Assembly (NCBI GenBank): GCA_038501625.1
Contig: JAZAYU010000006.1
Span: 10,710,181 to 10,774,180, forward strand
Source of the DNA: Corbicula japonica
Taxonomy: Eukaryota; Mollusca; Bivalvia; Venerida; Cyrenidae
Direction: 5' to 3'
Length of the DNA stretch: 64,000 nt
Position 1 is the first letter of the stretch, and each line of letters begins with the position of its first letter. The position numbers and the translations under genes are program-made. The notes beneath the pieces were generated by a model that was given only the letters and a program-made list of their open reading frames with translations, was not told the origin of the DNA and made no database searches. Below, piece after piece: positions 11,173 to 22,105 of this stretch.

Positions 11173-12449
11173 TTGTTAATCAATTGAAAACTTAGTATTG
11201 CATGTTTCTTGCGTCCCCCAATCTATCCGTCATGGGCATTTAATAAATCAATGGACCTTTTGCAATTTATTAAATTTCGCGGTTAGAGTCTGTGGAATAA
11301 AATGAAACATTCAATCTTATGCTTATATTTGCCATACAAGAAAGAAATGAAGTTTGAATAGAAAATTATACATGTACTTTCGATATCACGTCCGGCGGCA
11401 AGTCATCAAAGACAAAAAGTAATAAACACAAGCTCAACTGCTGTAAGTTTGCATAGACTAATTTCTGAGGTAGAGTCGTGTTCAAATCATAGAAAATAAA
11501 AAAATCCTTAAAAATATGCCAGGCGCGCCAATGTCGTTCAAGGATTTTAGTACCAAAATCTTTACACATTAGTATTTGCTTTAATTGGTCAGTGCTTCAG
11601 TATGGAATGAATTTACGCTGTTCGTGAAAATGAAGCATTCAAAAGTATAAAAAAAAAACGCACCGTTTTTCCAAATTATTTCTTACTAAAAACGATATTA
11701 CTTGATTATGAGACTTCTTATAGAATAATTCAACATTGTTTGTAGATTTTAAGTTTACGAAAACAAGACATTATATTATTCTGACACATTTTGACAGGAC
11801 TGTGATGAAGCTAGCGGATTATTCGCCGAGTTCTTATAACTAAAGAGGAAGGCTCTTAATATTCTATGGTAGTTAAGCTGTTTAAAATACATAAAAGAAT
11901 CAAGTAACCCTCTAATTTCTTTACTTCAATAAAGATTTTCTACGTCAACGTATTTCGAACATTAAAAAAAAATGATGATTTTTCTCCATACACGGTGTTT
12001 ACTTATACAGTAAAGCCATCACTTTTAAAAGTTGACTATGAACTCGGCACATTAACGCTCATTAATTTGTTTTATGCAAAATGATTCAAAAGATAATGAT
12101 ATTTTTCTCCAGTAGGAAACCAAAAGTATCTCACAGCTAATTTTTTCTCTAAACCCCATCCCACCACAAAGAGTTATTAGTGCATCTAAAATGTCTTCAA
12201 CATTTTCCAACTGGCAACAGTATTGACCAAAAACTGGGAACCCTGAACTTAGCCATTTCGAGCAGTTTTTTTCTCTAATTAACAACTTACTGAGTTGAAA
12301 CATTGTAAGTCGCACATCTAGACTCAGATAATGAGGCAGAGTATTTGGATCTGAGTGCTTAGAATGGCATCGCTACTGCTCACAAGTAAATAGTTAAAAT
12401 CAAGTATGAATGAGTAGTTCAAAACCTGCTATAAAATTCCCCCAAAATA

Positions 12450-12705
12450 TACTCAACAAAAATAGAAACCTGACACCTTATATTTGGTGTATTTTCCTGG
12501 AATCAGATTTAAAGCTAATTGAATTGTGGTATGTAATAAAAATTGTGCATGTTTTGAACTTAATTATGCATTTTGATATTTTTGGTGCATGAAACAAGTG
12601 ATTCAGTGGTTATTTTCTTTTGGATGGTGCAAAAATATATAGATTTTGAATATGCACCTCATACTTATTCAAAGTTACAGTGTCAGGTTTTTTTTTTGTT
12701 GAGTA
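12450..12705. mobile_element. MITE with TA target site (Tc1/mariner-like)
   Basis: A 256-bp element, TACTCAAC...GTTGAGTA, flanked by TA at 12448-12449 and 12706-12707. The inverted ends continue through AAACCTGACAC and GTGTCAGGTTT. TA duplication and short size fit a non-autonomous Tc1/mariner-type MITE. It is nested in the family C element. Confidence 0.7.
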
Positions 12706-13298
12706 TACCTCAGAATGCAGGACTTGGCATATAAATTTTCAAAATTTTCTGGGGGAGCAGACCCGCGGACCCCCTTAGATATGTTATGACTCTTAAAATT
12801 CATTGGGGATTTTTACAAACATTATTTATTGAGAACCCTGGAAGTGTCTGAGGGCCGGATGTTTTAGCTCAGTTGCAAATTGACGCTGTTAAAAATACGA
12901 CTCGCTGAGTTGAACCTCCCTTGCTGAAATCCTGGATCCGCCCCTGAATACTGGATATTGTTGACTATTTATTCGGAATTTTAAAACCTGTAAGAATGAA
13001 CTTCGTGGACGGTTTGATGATAACTAATGAGTTTGCAGCGTATAAACGAGATTATATTGGCATGATACCGAACTTTGTAGACGACGTAAATCAATCAAAT
13101 TTGTGGAGTGTGTTAAATTGGATTGTGCGACCGTTTAATTCTTAGTTTTCTGCTTGTTCTTAAATATTTTTTGTTATTTAATATTTTTTACATTACATAT
13201 TTAAGTCATCGCATAAGCGTTTTGCAAACAAACATCATAATGCTTTATTTGCAAACAAAATATTACGTAACATAACAAAGACAAAGCTTCACAAAAAT

Positions 13299-13840
13299 CA
13301 CAGGAATCGCCACACTCACAAAACACAGCCTCCCCATTCAGCGAAAAAAAAAAGAGAGGAAAAGAGAACATGTTTTTATAAGTATGTCAATTCAAATAAG
13401 ACGCCACGAACAATTAAAAAAAGAGAACCTTTGGGTTTAACCCCTTGGAACGGTCAGTGGCAACACAAATTGCCACTGTGAGTTTAAACCAGGTTCTTGG
13501 GTCCACCAACCTTACACTTGCCCCAACAGGTTCTCATATCATAAAACAAGTACAAGTTGTCTTGTTGAAAAAACTCCAACTCACCCATCAGCTCAACAAT
13601 GTTGCATGCAAACATATAAAACACAAGAAGCTAAGAGCATTGTAAAGCAGAAGGGGCGGGTACTTAATGATCTTTTCGAGACCTGAGCTCCTGGAGTCAA
13701 ATCAGCATAAACAAGATGACAAGGATAAGGAAAAAAATCGAGATTGTAGGTTCTTAGAAATCTGTAGAAAAGCGAACAAGCTGTGAGATATAAACTCCGT
13801 GAGATGTTGCACAAGGAACATCGTCGTCTATAAACGGAAC
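13299..13840 (-). mobile_element. Family A copy 3 with reverse transcriptase remnant
   Basis: On the minus strand, 13835-13755 encodes a fragment close to the reverse transcriptase C-terminal part at 50225-50320 (shared DVP.ATS.G.YIS.LVRFS). It is followed by the family A 3' region with AGAACC, the intact stem CAGTGGCAA/TTGCCACTG and GGTTCT. The tail ends near the block corresponding to GGGGAGGCTGTG. The coding remnant is frameshifted and stopped. This copy ties family A to the retroelement. Confidence 0.75.
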
Positions 13841-16020
13841 AATTACCATTAAATTATAATCTTCTCTTTTATCATTAATTTTAGTAGTGACGTAACCATT
13901 TTCAATGGATAGATTTAGAGCAAGAAAGTTTGCTAGCTTTTTTGAAGTGTTCGCTTTATTAAGCTGCAGTTCTTATGAGAAATTTCATGAGTGTGTATTC
14001 AAATAATTATTGAATATACACTCTTACTGGCTAACGACATTCCACCTCATACATACCAGATAAAAACAATGAAGACAAATGAGATAACTTCATTAGCAAA
14101 CATCAATAGCGAAGTCATTAAACCGATGAACAAAATCATTAATTAAAACTAATCTCAAAAGCCACGCAAGCAGACTTAACATTATTATTATAAGGGATAG
14201 AGAATAAAAAACAAAATCGTAATCTAAAGCTTAGACAGTTCAGAGTAATAATGAAAAAAAAAGATATTTACGAATAAATATTTTAGCGGCGTACACGAGG
14301 AATTGATAATAAAAAGAAATATCAGACAAAATCTTAATAAGTATTTTATGGAAATTTGTGATAAATTCGTTATGTTTAAAATTGCTTATTTAATCAAATA
14401 ATGTCGAAGTGACTTCTTGCGCGAATGAGGATATCACCATACACGAATAATCTAGTAAATCGATGATGAAACAAATAATAGAGCAATGGGAAAGTATATC
14501 TATTACTATTTTAGAGAGAGCTTTAGTTAAAAGATCCTTAAAATACCTCTCTCTTAAATTTGCTGTTGTGTTTCAGACAATAAACATTTATATTTAAAAA
14601 TGTAGTACCATAGAGGTATCTTTAATGAATAAATCATAGATACTGAACCGTATACAAAATTTAAAATGAGACCGGACCGGTGCCTTTTTATCAACAATCT
14701 GTGCAATTTGACGGAATTCTTGAACCGGTGCGTGCTGACCATACCATACCGGTGTATGGTCAAAACAGAAAGTAACCCAGTTTACAGTATCCTAACCTTT
14801 TTAAAGGATTGGGTCAGATGGATTTTGAAGAAAAATACTATATGAAGTCATCACAGTATAAGCTTTTGCGGATCAGTTGTTTTATAAAAAGTTTTGCCCA
14901 AAACAAATCACATCTCACGGTTCAAATTTACATTCTGTCAAACCGCCAAATTAGACTCGAATTTTGAAACAATCAAAGCTTTTCCAATATCAAAAGCATG
15001 TGCATTTGTTACATTTATGTTTTAACAAATGATGCAATGAGTTGACAACTTAGGAAATAGTATGTGATCTATTCAGTGAAGTAAAATCTATACACATACC
15101 TTTCAGATGGTAAACAGTCCGCAATATTGTATGACAATACCGGTGCCCGAAAAGACCGTGCCGGTGCTCGATCACGACAGTGAATAATATCTTTGTCAAA
15201 AATTAAAGGTACAACAAACAATGAAAGACAGCAAAGCCTATGAGGATCATGTACTGGTGAAATGCATTTGAGACTTTGAGCATTATTCAAGTTATGTATG
15301 AACGTCATACTTTCCCTGGCAGCATCTTGTATGAACATTTACAAGTTGTTTTGGCAAATCCACTCCAATCCACATATCTAAATCAATTTCCTTTAAATAA
15401 CATACAAAACTTTAAAAAAATAATACTACCTTTTAGCATTAATAATTTCTGCAAGATCTCGAAAGCAGACATGAAAGTAACTAACCGAGTCCCTGAGATA
15501 TTTTAAAGATTTATTTACTAAGCTCCTTATAGACATCTCAACCTCCAGCGTCTTTGTGCACAACATAACAGGTGTTTTTCAGCGTTTCATATCCAAACAT
15601 GCTGAGCGCTGTAGAATATTCTCTGCAGGCCTGGTGATTAACACATCAAACTTATTAAAGCAAGTCTGGCAAAGATATATTTGGCAAAAAATGTATTTAA
15701 TTTGATGGCCAAATGAATGAAACAACTTGAGCAGTTAAATAAGTCGTAAGTGTTTGGGTCCTTTTTAAAGGTTTACGCATAAAATGTAAATAGAAACTAA
15801 GTTTAAATTGAATCAAACCAATAGTGCTTGAAAACAAACAACAAAGTTTGATATCCAAACTTGAAGAAACGTAAACCAGAGCATAATTTTATAAAAGTTG
15901 ACGAGCAATTTTCCTGCATAATGATAGGGTTTTATGACTAATTAGTTTACATTTTATGCGTTTATTTGCTAGCTAGCTCTAATGTTCTTTCGATTTTTTT
16001 AATTTCCATGAAGCTGATAG
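13841..16020. other. No gene seen; motif cluster and small relics
   Basis: Contains an imperfect hairpin at 13989-14024 (GAGTGT and ACACTC arms). A cluster of ACCGGTGC-like motifs lies at 14676, 14724, 14746, 15139 and 15160. A short stretch near 15620-15640, GCAGGCCTGGTGATTAAC, is shared with the reverse transcriptase remnant at 55.17 kb. The rest is AT-rich without coding signal. Confidence 0.5.
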
Positions 16021-16414
16021 TTGTAATATAATTAGCAACTTCAGCAATATCAAATCGTACTCGATGAACCTATCCGCAGGCAGTGTGTCCAGTTCAAGCT
16101 TGACACACTGACCTTCTGGCAGGTTCATCGAAGAATGCCGCCCTGGCATGCCTACTAGTATGCGCACTAAGAATACCGCACTGGCATGGCTACTAGAATG
16201 TCACGCTGGACTGCCTCGCAAGTCCAGTATATAAAGACCAGTTTATATAACTATTGTAATAATAAACAATATGCAACCATAGCGATAACAAGCTGATACA
16301 GTGATTGTACCGGCTGACCCTATCCGCAGGGTTCAAGCTTGAACTGGACACACTGACCTTCTGGCAGGTTCATCGAGTACGATTATATCGCTGAAGTTGC
16401 TTATTATATTACAA
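16021..16414. mobile_element. MITE or foldback, 394 bp, long inverted ends
   Basis: Begins TTGTAATATAATTAGCAAC and ends in the near complement, TTGCTTATTATATTACAA. Homology of the ends continues about 90 bp inward (TCGTACTCGATGAACCT). TAG occurs on both outer sides (16018-16020, 16415-16417). The interior has GTGTGTCCAGTTCAAGCTTG in both orientations and a TATA-like stretch (AGTATATAAAGACC at about 16227). No coding capacity. Confidence 0.7.
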
Positions 16415-16960
16415 TAGTGATTCATGAGACACGAGGGATACTATTCCCTCTAACGTTTTAAACACTGCTCAAGAACAAACAAAACTCTTTCGCGACATTT
16501 TCTGATTCACATGTATTTTTGCGAATGTGATTGTGAATTTTCATTTGAATTTTTACATAGTAATGTTAGTTTTAATATTAAGCAGAAGTTGATCTTTGAA
16601 TGATAATGAGCACAGTATTACAGGTTCAGGCTTATATACAAAGTTTCAAGCAGAAACAAATGGTGTTCTGAAACTAAGTAAGGTGCGAACAAACAGTAAA
16701 TATGGACTGTTTCAAAGAATGGCTAGAAAAGTGAAAAAATAGTGAACAATTAAAGTTCATAAAAAATAAAAAAAAAAGTCCAAACTTGTTACTCTGTATG
16801 CTTTGCTTATTGAAACTGAGTACAGAAATGAAAAGATTTGTGAAATTATTCATCTGGTTGCTGAGATATTGTCATTTGAGCTATTTCAAAAACAATGACC
16901 AATATTAAATAAATTACAATTTGCTTAAAATACAATTAATACTGTTTCTTATTATTAAAA

Positions 16961-17130
16961 TGTGCATTTCTGTTTAAATACAAGTGCTTTAGAACTTGTG
17001 GTATCGCTTAAAGATAAAAAATATATATGTTTACATATCTATATTTGTGCATTTCTGTTTAAATACAAGTGCTTTAGAACTTGTGGTATCGCTTAAAGAT
17101 AAAAAATATATATGTTTACATATCTATATT
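16961..17130 (+). repeat. Perfect 85-bp tandem duplication
   Basis: Positions 16961-17045 are repeated at 17046-17130 with no difference that I can see, implying a very recent duplication or an assembly artefact. The unit starts TGTGCATTTCTG. Its end can pair with the following TTGTAAACATATC. The 546 bp before it (16415-16960) hold nothing identifiable. Confidence 0.9.
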
Positions 17131-17466
17131 TGTTGTAAACATATCTTAAAGATTACTACCTTTTCATTTTAAGAATTATTGTTTTGAAAATTCAACCAAA
17201 TTAAGAAATAATACAGCTGAAAATGCTTGTCATATTAATATTGGTGTAAACTGTTTTTGTTAAATGTTATAATTGAGGTGGGTGGGTATTTTGACCCCAG
17301 AAGTATGCAAAAAGAACAACAATTACAGCTAAATCATAACAGACGATCATTTTAAGAATGTATCTTGCTATAAAATGTGTTAAATTTGTATATAATGTGT
17401 GTGGAAATGTATCTAACAGCTATACTATTGGAAAGATGCTGTGATTTTTGTTACTAATAAATTTAT

Positions 17467-17827
17467 TTAGTGGTTCAGGGTGTGCTTTCGTAATAAATAA
17501 TTTTCGAAGTTCCAGCAGCATTTCATTTGAGGACTTTTTTCTGGTATTCTACATATATTAAACAAATTAAAAACATCATTATCTTTTTGAAGGAAAATCG
17601 TTTGAGGTTTGACTAAAAATATGGCTAAAATAACTAGCCTATAGCAGAGTTTGTCCAAAAAAACAGGAACCAGTTTTAATTTAAAATCCTTTACAATCGG
17701 CCCACTGCTAAGATTTTTCAATATAACATTGACCCAAGTATCAGCTGAGCTGAAAGCCGTTTTGGGGTGACGAGGACAGACCTCAGATTGTGATGAAAAT
17801 AATGTTTCATTCACACATTTTACCCTC
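17467..17827 (-). CDS. Candidate coding exon, unrecognised
   Basis: A minus-strand frame open for over 120 codons after a TTTATAG acceptor at 17830-17828. It begins RVKCVNETLFSSQSEVCPRH and includes SADTWVNVILKNLSSGP followed by KLKLVPVF. This is long for DNA this AT-rich. The Trp...GP...KLxP spacing faintly recalls the end of some MACPF-type domains, but too little is present to claim that. The last third is rich in Leu, Phe and Lys and may be intron read-through. A second open stretch, 18141-17932, has no matching donor, so a link is unproven. Confidence 0.3.
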
Positions 17828-18141
17828 CTATAAACATAATTATATATCCCAGTTTCATACCTTTCCCCTTTCACTTAAAAATTTCTCTTTTTCCAATCAC
17901 TGTTATCAACACCCAATCTTTCTTATATCGGTTAATCTTGGTCTAAACTTTGCGCACATGAACAACAGCCATTTCCAATAATGTGAAAGGTTAAGTCACT
18001 ATTTTGAATTTCTGTCAATAAATTAAACAGACCCTCATCTATTTGTGTCACCAAATCTAGTGAATTATCGACGCGGCTGAAGAAGTCAAGGTCTACACAA
18101 ATATTTCCGATTGTAGACCGGCAATTATAAACCGCTGACAA

Positions 18142-21100
18142 ATCATATGAGGGCTAAGATTTGATCGTGAGGCTCTGAATGTCTTTATTAAAGAACGCCG
18201 AAAATGGTTTGATAGGCCCCTGAACGGATACTAAAATCTTCACAGACATATGCGGATCGTGGCTTGTCTGGCTAACGACGATCACAATCTATGCAATTGG
18301 CTAATTATTTGCTGGTGAAGTCTAGATATTGTTAACTAATGTACATTAAAACGGTTTGGAAGTTCTTGGTATATCGATCCTGCAATAGATGATGTCATTC
18401 ACGTGGCAGTTTAAAACGGTAAAATTCGCAAGTTTTAGAATAATTGTCTTAGTAGTAATTTTTCAGTATTTAGTTACGGTAAAGGCAATCTTTCACGAAG
18501 AATCATTGAACGTTTCTTTGTGAAAGTCACTATAAGTATTCCATTTTTGACAGTGTTGTTTCACTTAAAAACGTCTGTCTTGGTTTACTTTTCACAGCGT
18601 GTTCGCTCTCCCTCGTAAGCGTAAAGTAATGTCAAAGAATAAAAAAACTGTAAAATGTATAATCAGAAAACAGTGAATTCTGAAAACAGCAAATACATGT
18701 ATTACATTTTCACCACCTTTTTCACCGTGTTCCTGTTGCTCATAAAACTCTTTTCTTACTGAAAATATTTGTATTTTGAAATGCCAGATCATTTCTTCAT
18801 CTTTTATTTGTGTTGACATAGAAAGGTTTTTTTTCGAGAAGCAGACAGAATTCAATTTAACAAAATATTTTAACATTACACAAACAAAACCACTTCTGCA
18901 ATGAAATAAGACCCTCTAAGAACAAGTGTTCTTTACAAAGAAACATTCAGTCACAAAACATAAGCATCGAACTTGTCAGACGTTATATTAAGAAAAAATT
19001 AAATTACATGGAAAGCTTTTCAAAACAAATGACTTGTCTGCCCAGATAAATACGCGAAAGTTATTTAATCAACTTTGTTTTGTAGTGATTACGAAATTTT
19101 ATTCTAAACAAATCAAGACATCACTCGTATTGTTCTGTTCAGATTGAGCAATCGAAATACATAAGTTGCTACAGATTGTAATGATTTTATGTTTAGCATG
19201 ATTATGTATCAAACATTCCCCTCTCTTTCGGTATTGGTTAGTAAAATACATTTGAATTCTGTTTAACTGTGTAATAATTTGTAGTTAACGTACAGCATGA
19301 TTTATTTAAAATTATTTTCTATTTATTTGGAAACTTCTTTTTTCATACAAACAATCAAGCATTTAAATGTGGTTACCTCGTTCCTGCTTGTATTTGTTGA
19401 CTTCATTTTCATTGCATATAAACTGATTGTATCATATGCCGGATATAGCAAGCTGATTGCATGGCTGCGATATAAACAATTCGTAAATAACACATTGAAA
19501 ACGGAATTATTAGGACCATTTTAAGAACCTTCAAAAAAACGTTATAGTACGTTATATTTCGTATAGTCCTTATTGGTTGTAATACCATTTGTTTTGCTCA
19601 TATATAGGGATAAAAACTTGCAAAATTGCATTTAATCACAAGAAGGTCTGGCAAATGACCAACATGATTGTATCAAAATACTGTTATTCTCTACAAATAA
19701 ACGCTCTGATGCACGAATACATACTAGTTATATGACTCTATGACATTAATATAAAGATTATTACATTACAATATTGCTTTAAATGTATAGATAGTGTAAA
19801 TTATTAAAATGTTTGAGGGGTGTGTTTCGTAATGACTGTATCATCTTTAGCATTATCATACTATCATTTATAGCAAACACACCTATTTTTGTTGTATCAT
19901 TTAGTGCGATCTTAGTTAAATGATTTTCCAATAATCTGTATCACTTACGGCGATGCGCATTTGCTGATTTTATCAATGTATGCTGTTAGGTAAAATGGAG
20001 GAGTTCGTCTACATGTATTGTCTATTCTAAAGGGTATATTTGGAGAAATAATAAATCATGGCGTACAAAAACACGAAGAGAAGAACTTTAAAATAATAAA
20101 ACAGAATGACTATAGGTTATTGTTAGTTTGGAGGCTTGTATAAAAATTAAACTGTCAGGCCAAACGCAGCTGGGCGACCGTTTAATTTTTCAAAAACCTC
20201 GAAATAAACTATAAACTGTTTTTGTAACTGATAAATTGGCATACACATAGTTTACACAAATCAGTTGTCAAAACAGTAATTTAATGGCTAGTATAAATGT
20301 ATTATGAGAATATGTTTGAAAGCGAATTCGTTAATTTCTTTAACTGAAATCGTCATGGGAACATACCTGACTCTCAAGGGAAGACCTTTGTGATAGTCAA
20401 TTCTTGGGCGGAAAACAAGACATTGATTCCTTTGCTAAAGTTCCATTTGACCCTTTACTCCATGGGATATGGAGTACGTTGTTTTTGTTGTACTTTGTTT
20501 GCTATTACATTTCTTAGAAGATTTCTGAAAACAAGTGACCATTGTATATTCCGATCAAATGACACGGATGTTTCAGCTGACGATGATCTACATTGGTCGT
20601 GCATTGAGTAAAGGGTTTATCATCAGCTTAAAATATCAGTATTTAAATAACTTGCTTTGCCTCAGAATTTGTATGTCTTGCCTACCTGCCTATGAATTTA
20701 TAACCGTGAACCTTGGGTTTCGAAACTATTACTTTTAAAGCGCCGTATGAGACTATGTTTATCAAATCCAAAACATTTTGGGACGACATTAATTGTCGCT
20801 TGTTGTAAATTGTAGTTCTCGGAGCGGCCTGGGTGTTAACTTATGAAGTCAGGTAGGTCCAATTGTTTCGTGTCGCCGCAGTAAATAAAGGCCCTTATAA
20901 AATTTTCATAACCTATCATATTTCTGTACGAAGCACTTTTTAATACATGTTCTTACATCAAGCCGTTGTTCTTAAATTCAAAAAATATACTAAAATCATC
21001 TTTAAAAATCCCCATAACTGACACATAAATCACTAGAAACATACAAATGATTGAGTTAAAATGCTCAATAACATGTTTGGTCTAATGTTTTGATGTTTAA

Positions 21101-21934
21101 TTGATCAGCTATGGTATTCTAATTATTGTAAGAATAAAAATGATATGTTTCATCATCGCTAGCATGAGAATACCTCTCAAAACCTGTTAAAACATAAACA
21201 TTTACGCTGATTTTATAACAGTACACAGTGCAAACGGTACTTTAAGTGAGTGATTGAAGCGATTTTTTAAAAGGAAATTGCACAAAAAAGGTAAGAACGT
21301 CTTTCATAACAAGTGCTACGAGAATCGCCTGTAGAACATGTATTTATCGATTGGATTTCTCATTACAATACATACAAAATCTCCTCATTTTTGAACTGTT
21401 TATTATGTTTTTGTGACAATCAGTGCGCTATATCCGGTAGATGATACAATCGGTTTATATACAGTGATTTTGTATGGTAATAAACAGGAAACGGACCACG
21501 GACCTGCAAAATCTCAACTGTCTAACGCTTGCTTTTAAGGATTTCTAAACAAATAAACCTGTTTTATGTTGATGCAAAGAAAAACAAATAGCCTTAACGA
21601 TGCGCTTTGGACGACATCTAATTTTTGTTTTTAATTATACGCCAACGCAATAGGAAATTAGACACAGAGGAGATGTTAACTGTGTTAAGCCAATCCCCTT
21701 TTAAATTTAATGATACCAGTATCATATGGATTTTATCTAGGATGAAGCGAATGAAGACATGAAAGATAAGATCAGGATTTTATGGACGTTTATTCGGTAA
21801 AATGATGATTGGGAAACATTTGATTGTGTGGCTATGTTACACCGTATACGATCAATGAGGAGGTACACGTTTACGCATAAACGTACCGACGAGATCAATG
21901 AAAATGAGGGATTGTTCGGGCTGCAAATAATTTA
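18142..21934. other. Nothing supported
   Basis: AT-rich DNA without recognisable repeats. Short hydrophobic frames, for example 19297-19524 on the plus strand (75 codons), are compatible with chance. Confidence 0.5.
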
Positions 21935-22105
21935 CCACCAACCTTACACTTGCTTGCCATAACATGGCATCATTTCTTTATACAAAGTTATCTAGGCGAA
22001 TAAGCTTGAACCCACCCATCCACAGAATAAAACCAAACATATACAGAACATAAGAAGCTAATGAAATTGTGAAGCAGCAAACAGTTGGTAATAACTTAAG
22101 TGACC
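21935..22105 (-). repeat. Family A, decayed copy 4
   Basis: On the plus strand ACCAACCTTACACTTGC, then CCCACCCATC, then ATAAGAAGCTAATG and TTGTGAAGCAG occur in the same order as in copy 3 (13510-13650). The stem-loop core is missing. Confidence 0.6.

Larger units (their letters stand above)
10826..12946. mobile_element. Family C element, 2.1 kb, terminal inverted repeats
   Basis: Left end CAGTGGCGGATCCAGG and right end CCTGGATCCGCCCCTG are inverted repeats matching at 15 of 16 bases. Flanks are TATACTG (10819-10825) and AATACTG (12947-12953), a target duplication of 6-7 bp with at most one mismatch. Just inside the left end is a hairpin, GGGTTCG-GA-CGAACCC. Near the right end are CTGGGGGAGC and ACCCCCTTAG blocks seen in other invertebrate repeats of this type. 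No transposase was recognised. The short duplication suggests a hAT-like or related cut-and-paste class, but this is not proven. Confidence 0.65.
10786..13145 (+). pseudogene. Terminal coding exon split by a transposable element
   Basis: Not recognised. A pyrimidine-rich acceptor (TTGTGTTTCAATAG, ending 10785) opens a frame of 13 codons to 10825. There a family C element begins. After it, 12954-13145 reads 63 codons to TAG in a frame that joins exactly when the element and one target-site copy are removed. The downstream part looks strongly coding, with FVDGLMITNEFAAYKRDYIG and a C-terminal WSVLNWIVRPFNS. The upstream part has a CPC motif. The insertion introduces stops, so unless it is spliced out the allele is broken. 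In-frame continuity across the duplicated ATACTG is seen directly. That this was a host exon is inference. Confidence 0.45.
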
